A stretch of 64,000 nucleotides of DNA from Candidatus Zixiibacteriota bacterium. Its GTDB lineage: Bacteria > Zixibacteria > MSB-5A5 > UBA10806. Position 1 is the stretch's first letter, and each line of letters begins with the position of its first letter. The notes under the pieces were generated by a model that saw only the letters and a list, made by a program, of their open reading frames with translations, had not been told where the DNA came from and searched no databases. The position numbers and the translations under genes are program-made. Below are positions 18,474 to 27,849 of the stretch, piece by piece. The stretch is taken from positions 1 to 64,000 of the forward strand of contig JAHEDG010000009.1 of NCBI GenBank assembly GCA_024641335.1. Reading direction: 5' to 3'.

Positions 18474-20741
18474 TTATTTCAGGAAAAGCATCTTCCTGGT
18501 CTGGCTGAAATCTCCGGCATTCAGTTTATAGAAATAAACACCGGCGGCAATCTGCTGTCCGGAATCGTTATTGCCGTCGAATAACACCGAGTGTTCTCCG
18601 GCTTCGGATTCGGAATTCAAAAGGCTGCGTACCCTTTTACCGAGAATATTATATACCGAAAGCTCGACCAGAGATTTTTGCGGCAAAGTAAAAGAAATCG
18701 ACGTTTGCGGATTGAAAGGATTCGGGTAGTTTTGGTTTAAAGAGAAAGCGGCCGGTACAGGAGAATTATCAACTCCGGTTTGCGGATAGACTATTGCCAC
18801 TTCCCTGTTGGAGTAGCCTGACCATTGATTTTCAGCGTCCTTGGCCCGCACCTGGTAATAATAATCTCCCTGCGAGCGTCCGCTGACAACAAAAGAGCTC
18901 TCCTGGATATCGGAATCGAGCACCGTTTCAGATGAAAATCTCTCCAACGGGAAAAATTCGTCGGCGTAAAAACCTTCATTCTGGACACCACCGTCGGTGA
19001 CATAGCGCAGGGCCAGCTGACCGGCCTGTCCGGCGTAACTATCGAGTAGAAACAATCCGTGCACCCAGCCGTTGGAGTTGCCGGTTATACCGTTCCCCTG
19101 ATTCGGGCCGTTGGGATTGTAATTGGTTGTGATATTCCCCTCGAGATTAGCGAAGGTGACTCCGCCGTCGGTGGTTAACGACACATAAGCGTAGTCATAA
19201 TTGTTCTCGATGTTGTACCAGCACCAGACACTAAGCGTATCATGCTGGCCGAAAGAAATCGAATTGGCGCTGATGGCCGAACCGTTGTAATTGTTTTCTG
19301 TGCCGGAAAAGAGCGAATAGGCCCCGGAGTGTCTGCGATTGGTTCTCAGCTGAAAACGGTTCAAAATCCAGTTGGCTGTGCCATCTTCAAAACTATCCTC
19401 AAGACGCTCCAGTCCTACCATTTCTTTCAACTCGAAAGAGACAGCCGGGTTTAGAGTGTCCTCGGATACCCATGAAACCGTAAAGGAATCGGCGTTGATC
19501 TCGCCAATGGGATCAAGAACAGGCGGGACCGGCGCGCCAATAGCGTAGGGATTGGCCGCTACCCTGGCGAGATGAAGCATGGCCGGACGAATATCGTTCC
19601 AGAGAGTCGGTATTCTTCCGGGAGACGGCCAAAAGCCGTCGGATGAAGAGCCTATCTCGGATACAAAGGTGAAGATTTTCGGTTTCTCGGCCTGCTCGCC
19701 ATACTGCCAATCGCAGGCATCGCCATTGGTGTTGTAGAGAAGCTGCCAGGGGGTACCGACATCATAGTTGTTTGAGGCACAGGCGGAATCACCGATGATT
19801 ACAAAAGTCTCCTGGTCCGGAGTGAAACCATTAAAATACCCCCACGGATACAGAAAAAGATTGCCATAGGAGTGAATATTCAGAGCCACAGTGAAATGGC
19901 GCGAGTTGACAAATTGACGCATGGACTGAGTTTCAGGCTCGGAGAACGCGGCCATGCCTCTATATGTTTCGGACCAGGAATCGGGAGACGAACCGTTATT
20001 ATCGTAACCCCACATATAGCCCCAGTTGCGGTTCAAATCAACGTTGCCGGTCGGATTGCGGTTTTTTCGGTGCATACCTCCGCCGTTGGGCTGAGTTATA
20101 CGGTTATATTCGTAGCCGTCTGGGTTGACCACTGGAATGAAATAGAATTCGCGCTCGTTCACCAAAGCTGCGATCTCCGGATCGCTATTATAATTATCGA
20201 GAAGATAGAACATAAAACGCAGACAAGCCTCCATGCCCATCGGCTCCCTGGCATGAATAAGGGAATTGACAAAATACTCCGGCTCGTCCTCGTCCACATC
20301 GGGGTTGTCCGATATCTTCATCATCCACAAGGCCCTTCCCTCGATCGTATGGCCGACCGAATCACGGGCGGTAGTGAGAGTCGGGAACGCCTCATGCAGA
20401 GAATCCATATAGGCCAGAGCTTCGCTCAATGTTCTGAATCCTCCCATGGTTGCCCCCACAGGGAATCTCGATTGATAAAACGCGACCAGATCGGGATGAA
20501 CAACTTCAAAGCTCAAACCGCTTTTCTCCAATCGGGAATAATCACCGTCATCCGCAACTACTTCGGCAAATTCACCGGGGGATACATAGGTGACATCAAA
20601 ATTACCGCTTCTTAAAAACGCGATAGCGCTTTTATCTTCAAGATTTACCCTAATCATCATCGGTCTTTCCGCGGTCGCGGCAAAAACAAGCGATGACGAA
20701 ATAATCAGGATAATGACCACCGCGCTCACGATCTTACTCAT
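18474..20741 (-). CDS. Secreted M14 zinc carboxypeptidase with T9SS-type C-terminal sorting domain
   Basis: [48 protein letters not shown]; C-terminus [39 protein letters not shown]...[22 protein letters not shown]. Confidence 0.95.
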   Translation of the reverse strand: [755 protein letters not shown]

Positions 20742-20860
20742 CAGAGAACTCCTTTTTTATTTTAAACCGGAGCATGAGGCTTTCCGGTTCCAGAATCTAC
20801 CATTCCTTTATAATTATAATAGAGATCATCCAGTTAGTCAATCTCAAGATCCATAAATAG

Positions 20861-20892
20861 AAACAGGGCTGGCAAACAAACCGGCCCTGTTT
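20861..20892 (-). terminator. Hairpin terminator
   Basis: AAACAGGGCTGG-caaacaaa-CCGGCCCTGTTT (one G-T pair) downstream of the 20919 stop. Confidence 0.6.
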
Positions 20893-20918
20893 CGACCTCT
20901 ATCATAGCAGCAATATCT

Positions 20919-21296
20919 TCAGACCGCCAGACTATCCTGGGCCAGGTTCTCATTATCCGGAATCCATTTCAGGGTAAAGGGGATTTTTGTTTTATACCCC
21001 ACTGCCATATTCAAATACGGCTCCAGATCTTTGGGAGGCTTTACCTGCTGATTGACCTGGCTGATAACCTTGTAGTTATCCCCGAATATCTCGATTCTCT
21101 TATTCTTAAAAAGATGAGGGTTCAACTCGACGAATTCCAATAAGGCGAGAAGGCCGGCGTATTCACATTCATCTTTTGAACCGCTGAATTGGGCTCTGAA
21201 GGCGATACCCAGATCAGGAATAGTAAAGCTGACAAAGCCGTTATGTCCTGTCAAACTCGAATCCTCTCTGTGGCGTCCCTGATAGAAGCATCTCAT
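20919..21296 (-). CDS. RNase H-fold-like protein of unknown function
   Basis: ECEYAGLLALLEFVELN...IEIFGDNYKVISQVN...LKWIPDNENLAQDSLAV resembles RNase HI motifs 2-4; start set at 21296 after GGAGGCGG. Confidence 0.6.
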   Translation of the reverse strand: MRCFYQGRHREDSSLTGHNGFVSFTIPDLGIAFRAQFSGSKDECEYAGLLALLEFVELNPHLFKNKRIEIFGDNYKVISQVNQQVKPPKDLEPYLNMAVGYKTKIPFTLKWIPDNENLAQDSLAV

Positions 21297-21592
21297 TTTG
21301 CCGCCTCCTTTACGATTAACGTTCATGATCATTTTGAGCAAATGACATGCCCGCTGCGGGGCCATAAAACAAGGATTGAAATGGCCGATTCGATCCACGC
21401 CCCGACAAATCGCATCCTCTTGCGTAACAACACCTTGCTGTTAACATGCGAATCATCGGCCTTCCCTCAAGCCTCCATTTTTGCCAGAAATAATTACTCT
21501 CCCCGCATCTACTTTAACTTATCGTTAATGCACAATGTTTCATACGGTATGCATGAATGTTCTTGTTTTTTTGTAAACTAAGGGTCGGATAT

Positions 21593-21625
21593 AAAAAACC
21601 CCCCGTTCATATTAAGAACGGGGGG
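21593..21625 (-). terminator. Rho-independent terminator of the S8 protease gene
   Basis: CCCCCCGTTC-atattaa-GAACGGGGGG, with a T6 run on the minus strand. Confidence 0.9.
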
Positions 21626-21649
21626 CCTTAACAGGGTGTTCGGACGATG

Positions 21650-24600
21650 CTATTTAAGCATCATCATTTTCTTGGTAAAGACATGTTCACCGGCATCCAG
21701 CTTGTAGAAATAGACCCCGGATGACACGCTCTTACCATTATTGTCCGTACCGTTCCACGTAACCGATCTGTAACCGGCTTCCATTTCACCGTCAACCAGA
21801 GTTTTCACCTTCTGGCCCAGGACGTTGAATATCTGCAGATTAACATGAGAAGTCGCGGGAAGATCGAACTTGATTTCAGTCGTCGGGTTGAAGGGATTCG
21901 GATAATTCTGACGCAAGGCGAATTCCTTCGGCAGATCGATCAGACCGTCATCGATACCAACTATCGGGCTGACCACAAAAGTAACCGGTACGGTGATCTG
22001 GTCGACCATGTGATTGATATCGTACGCGGTCACGATGAGCGATCCGGTATAGGTGCCGGCTGAGAGGAATGAGGCATCGAAGCCTATAGTAGCGTCGAAG
22101 TCATCCCCGGCGGGTACGCTGCCTGATCTCGGATCGGCGCTCAGCCAGCCGGCGTTGATCAATACCGACAGGCCATCGTGAGCGTAGTACTGGTTGAAAG
22201 CTATCTGCAATCCGACTGTACCGTCGCTGTTCTGAATGCCAATGGTGGCTTCAGCGTCAGGCGAACCGACATAATCGTAATTGAAGGATACCGTCCCCGA
22301 CGATGTAAGCACGACCTGGAATGTGTAGGGGCCGCCGCTTCCATAATGAGGCACACTGATCCACGAAACAACAGCCGAATCGGTGTTGGAATAAACCCAG
22401 ATCTGGCCTCCACCGGGCGGATAGAGATCATCCCAGAACGGAGCGAGCAAGTCAAGAGGACTGCTGGGATCAGGTATGGGGCCGTTCGAATAATTGGCGT
22501 TCGTACTGGTAAAGCTGATAAACCCGTTGGAACATACACGGAAGCTGGAGTACAAGTTGCCATAGAATGGGAAGTCGAAATCCATGTAGAAGGGACCCTG
22601 GTTGTCATCATCGCTCATGAATATTTCAGATCCGCGATTGACAATGTCGACCCAGGCTGATGGAGGACCGCCCTGCTCGTCGGAGTCGATCCAGACATAA
22701 CCAAAAGCGTCAGGGCCTCCCCTATCGAGTATCATAGGCGGGTTGTTTTCGACCGGCGGCTCGCTGGTTTTATCGAATTCAACCGAGTAGCTGGAAAACT
22801 CTTCGCGTTCGGATCTATCAGGCATCCGTCCGCCGCGTGGAGCGCCCAGTCTGTTGTCAGTCATCGTTTCGATAGTGAATTCTATATCCAGACCGCCGTT
22901 GTTGGAGATATTCAAAAGTTCGGTGAGTTGCTCGCCGACCTGGGCGTTGACGTTAAACGATGTGGGGGTAACAACCAATCGTCCGCCCACAACCGCCCGT
23001 CCTCTGGCCACATTCGACGGATCGGATTCGTCGGGGCCGGGATAGACCGCGGTTACATAGTAATAGAAATCCTGGTTGTTGGGAACCGGCGTATCGGTAT
23101 AGGTTCTTACCGATCCATCGACCTGAGCCAGGAATTCGAACGGACCGCTTTCGCTGTCGCCTTTGTAAACCTTGAAATTATCGGGTTCGATTCCCTGTCC
23201 GCCGCTAACGAATAATACGCTGTTCAGAATAACCTGCAGCATATCTCCGGTCCATCTGCGGGCCGGCAATCCAACGTAACCGTTGATACCGACGACCGAA
23301 GGGAAGTCAGAGTTAACTGCTACAAACGGCCACCCGTTGTTCCAGGAAGCGACGACTTCGGTATAGTCGAAAGTACCGACATCGTGCACATAGTAATCAC
23401 CAACGGCGGACACGTTTTCCATAATCGGATGTCCGGCGTCATACTCGCCAAGGGTGACATCCAGATAACCGGTGCTGGCCTGGGAATACGGGCTGTAATC
23501 CGACATGAATCTGCCCTGCATGGCCCATCCGTTGTAGTATGCGAATTCAAGAACAATGACGCCTTTACCGAGTTCAACATAGTCGGCCAAAACGTCGCCG
23601 ATACCGGCGGCATCCTGGTACTGGTAGTTGGTCCAGGTAATTATGGCGTCATAGACTTCCAGATCCTGGAGTGTGGGAGTCGAATTTTGGGCGTCGATAA
23701 AGACCGCTGATTCAATCTCGCCGCTGTTGATCAGGTATTCGGCTACTTCCTGCTCCGCGCCGGCATAGTCGGAAATAAGAATACCGATATTCCCGGTCAT
23801 CGGGTCGAGAGGTCTCAATCCGGGATTCCGCCAATCGAGCTTGATCTCGGATTCGAGAGTCGTGGTAGCGGTCAGAGTTCTCGGAGGAATGGCCCCGATG
23901 GGGATGTCGATGTAGTTGGAGAATCCGGTTGACTGCATACCGCCGGCATCGACCGCCGCTACCTTGTATCTGTAGATACCATCGGAACTGAGGATTTCGC
24001 TGAAGGTAGTATCGGGGTGGGTAACTGTCCCGACATGTACGAACTCGCTTTCGCCGTAATTTCTTCGATAGACCTTGTAAGAAGCAATATCGTAATCGGC
24101 GTTGGCGCTCCAGGCAAGAGAAACTGTATCGATCAGAGAAGAACCGACTAGATTAACCGGATCCATTGGAGGATGGTTGACCGGGGTAGCCAAGGCTTCG
24201 TTAGATGGTCCGACTTCGACAAATTGACCTTCGCCGATATCGTAGACCGCTGAACCCTGGTAGTGATAGGTCGTTCCGTTTACCAAAGGCCCGTAAGGAT
24301 CAGTACCCCAGTCATCGTAATGATTTTCGCCGATCAACTCGGAATTGATCTTCAGATTCCGATCGAACGGAGCGGCTTGAGTATCACGATAGAGATTAAA
24401 GCCGGCCAAAACCTGGGTATCGGATTCTACAGGAGGATGAACCCTGGATGTTTTCGGATAATAGGCGGTTCTATTGTTGGAAACCCTTGAATTGCCCGCG
24501 TCTTTGAGTTCAAATGGATTCCTGATTCCAGATGTTCCTTCGGGATTGAGGAAAAGAGGAACATTAACAGGGATCTCTCCGGCAGGGGACGAGTCATAAC

Positions 24601-27529
24601 CCATCCAGGCCAGGCGTCCGCCGCCGAATACCTTGGCGCGGATCATATGATCGCCGTTGTAAGTGTTCTGCTGTCCCCAGACTCCGCTTTCGCGTGCCCA
24701 TTTATTGGCGGGGTAATCGGTATTGGCGTCAAGACCCATACCGTCTTCGCCGCCGCCATCGACATTGTTAAGGGCGACCCAGAAATTACCGCTGGCAACT
24801 AAAACTTCCTCGACGTCGACACGAATCCAACTTCCGAGTTCACAGGTGACTTCGGCATAAAAAACCGGATCGGTTTCCGGCATGCCGTTGCCGTCATCAA
24901 GGTATATCGAGACTCCAACAGGATCATGCGTTCCGTCGGGCCACGGCCAGTACTGATCGCCTTCGGTCAGCACGTGCACCATAACCGAATCGATGGTAAC
25001 GGGGTAGCTTTCCGGGACGAACATCGTGGCCATGAGATTATCGAACGCAAAGTAGTAATAGCCATTGGCCACTGTGCCGTCATCGTAAGCCATCTCCTGG
25101 GACTCAGTGGTTCCCGGAGGAAGCCAGCCAACGGGAATATGACCGTCAAGACCCGATTGAGCCGCAAGATAAGTCATCGGACCTTCGGTACCGGTCAGCT
25201 GAACAAGGTAACTGTCATCGCGGTCATCGAAGATGAAATCGAATGAGCCGTCGACTTCAGGTGTGTACTGGATATCCGCTCCGCCGATTCCGCCGGAACC
25301 GTAGCTGGCTACGGTGGAATGCATGACGTTGAATCGGAATGTATAGGTTGTTCCGCCTGTAAGCGCGGCCGCCGCGCCCCACTTGGTAGGCCGGTTATCA
25401 ATACCCTGCATCAGATCCAGGGAAAGACCATGATCGCCTACGGCTGAAATCACCCAGTTATTGTCAGAACCTGAAGGATTGACAACCAAAGTCGGGACGG
25501 TTGGCGGATTCAGATCCGGGATCTGGAAACTTGCGCCTCCGTCGAGATTTGCGTTCTCGCCGCCATAGTTTTCGCTGTAGATAGCCCAGCTGTAGGTATT
25601 CTGGGTATCGCGGGCGAGCATAACCGCGCCGGTATAAATACCATCTCCGGCTACGTTATCGGGAGCCACGCCGTTATCGCTGACCTGAATCAGATCACCC
25701 GACCAGTCGGCGTCATAGAAACCGTCATTATCCCAGCTTCCCTTATAATAGAAGGAACGATAGGAAGCGTCTTCAGGATTGGCGAATGAAGCGGTAAGAG
25801 TGACGGTAACTTTGCCTTCAAGAGCGTAATTTACAATTAATGTTTCATTCTCCGCGACAGTCTGCTGATCGAAAATCGGCAGATGTGTGGGAGGATTATC
25901 TACTCTGATATTCCAAAGAGTATCGGCGGGAATATAAAGGGTATAGCTGCCGTTGGAGCGCGTCGTGGCGGAAAAATCTCTGCCGACAACGGAAACAACC
26001 GCGCCCTGAATAGGAGTGCCGGAAGCCTGATCGGTAACTACACCGGCCATTACTCCCCAACCGTCCAGAAGGGACATAGCCATGATAACAGCATCATAAG
26101 CGTTGATTATGCCCATGCCGTAAGCGTTGTCTTCACCGTCCGCGCCGAGATCAGTAGCTGTAGAGAGAATAATCTCGCGAACCTGCTCCGAAGTCAGATT
26201 GGGGTTGGCTTGACGCATAAGAGCGACCACGCCGGCCACATGCGGGCAGGCCATGGAAGTGCCGCTCCAACCGCTTTGATATCCGCCTCCGGGAACAGAG
26301 CTGCGGACGTTAACTCCCGGAGCCGAAACTTCGGGTTTAATAGTCGGCTGGCCATCCGGGGTACAGTTTGACGGTCCTCTGGATGAAAAACCAGCGATGG
26401 GCAGGTTGGAATCATTGCCGTCAAGCGCGCCGACCGAGAAACTGGAAATATCGGTAGTCGCTCTATCCGCCGGGCGACGGAGGGTACTCGCCCCAGGACC
26501 TTCATTACCCGCGGCAAAAACCACCACTACACCGGCGGCTTCGCATCCATCAAGAACTACCCAAAAAGTCTCATCGCAGGGAGGATAACCGTGACCAGTG
26601 GTTACGCCCCAGGAATTGGAGCAGACATCGGGAACATCCCACGCGGTTGACGGATCTCCATCGGGATCGGCTATCCATTCGAACGACGCTAAGGCGTCCT
26701 GAACAGTGCGGGGAATAGAGACTCTATCAATAACGCCGGCAGACATCCACTGGGCTCCGAAAGCGACGCCAATGGTATCGGCTCCGCCGAGGCCGCAAAT
26801 GGTACCCATTGTGTGGGTTCCATGTGATCCGCCGTCGAAAGGAAACTGCGTATTGGTTACTGGATCGAACCAGGCCCATTCCGGATTATTGGCATACCTG
26901 GAGTCGAGACCTCTCCAACGGGCGGATAAAGCCCCGTGGTTGCCATCGACACCGGTATCCAAATGGCTGACCAAACGTCCTTCACCGGTGATTCCCATAG
27001 CCCAAACTTCATCGGCCCTGATGGCCCGAAGACCGGATTCGACTCCGGCTATTGAAGGAGTATCTCCGCCTTTGGCGACAGGTTCGTTATTTTCAATCGG
27101 ATAGTTCGGATTAACGCTGAGAACATCGTCACGATTGACAATTATCTCCAGCGCTTCTCTGGTGGCGGTGACCAGGATTACATTACCGACCCAGAGTCCT
27201 CTGACCTTGGCAACCATTCCCTGGCTGGCCAGATCGGAAAGCTCGGCCAATATCCCGGCCTGAGTGTATGTCGCTTTCTCCTGAAGAGCCCGGACAATCG
27301 TTTCATGCCATAGCTGCCTGTCGGCGTGAACGGCATAAAGATCGGCTTTTAGGGCGTCGAGATCAACCTGATCGGCCATTGTTATGATGGCCTCGATCAT
27401 TGTATCGGATTGATGATCAGCCAGATAGAGATCGAAATCGGAGCTGTATTCTCCGGCTACCGAGGCAACGCTCAAGCTGGCAATCACAAAACCGAATGTT
27501 AGCCATGAAAGAACTCGTTTCATATTCAT
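21650..27529 (-). CDS. Secreted subtilisin-like S8 serine protease, multidomain, with T9SS-type C-terminal sorting domain
   Basis: Triad motifs [43 protein letters not shown]; C-terminus [19 protein letters not shown]...[22 protein letters not shown]. Confidence 0.96.
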   Translation of the reverse strand: [1959 protein letters not shown]

Positions 27530-27849
27530 TTTCTCCCCTAAAAATAACTTGAATTTACTTGGAAAATATCAAAATTTCTTTCTTTCGAAACGCCTCCTTC
27601 TTCAAAGTTGGTCCAATAAGTTTGAATAATTTATTTATAGTTGATATTCTAACCACTCGATACTTCCGATGCTGCATAGCCTGCTTCTGCCATATCTGCG
27701 TCACTAAACGCATAAACTATAAAAAATATAACTATGCCGGAAAATTTGTCAAGAATATTATGCATATAATTATCGTGGGGAATCATTATGATCACTTCAA
27801 CGGCATTAGCATCAAGAGATTAAGCGAAAGAATCCGAAAACAAAATAGT

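Noticed and set aside
19872-20615. 247-aa plus-strand ORF
   Set aside because: Antisense to the M14 carboxypeptidase; composition typical of a shadow ORF.
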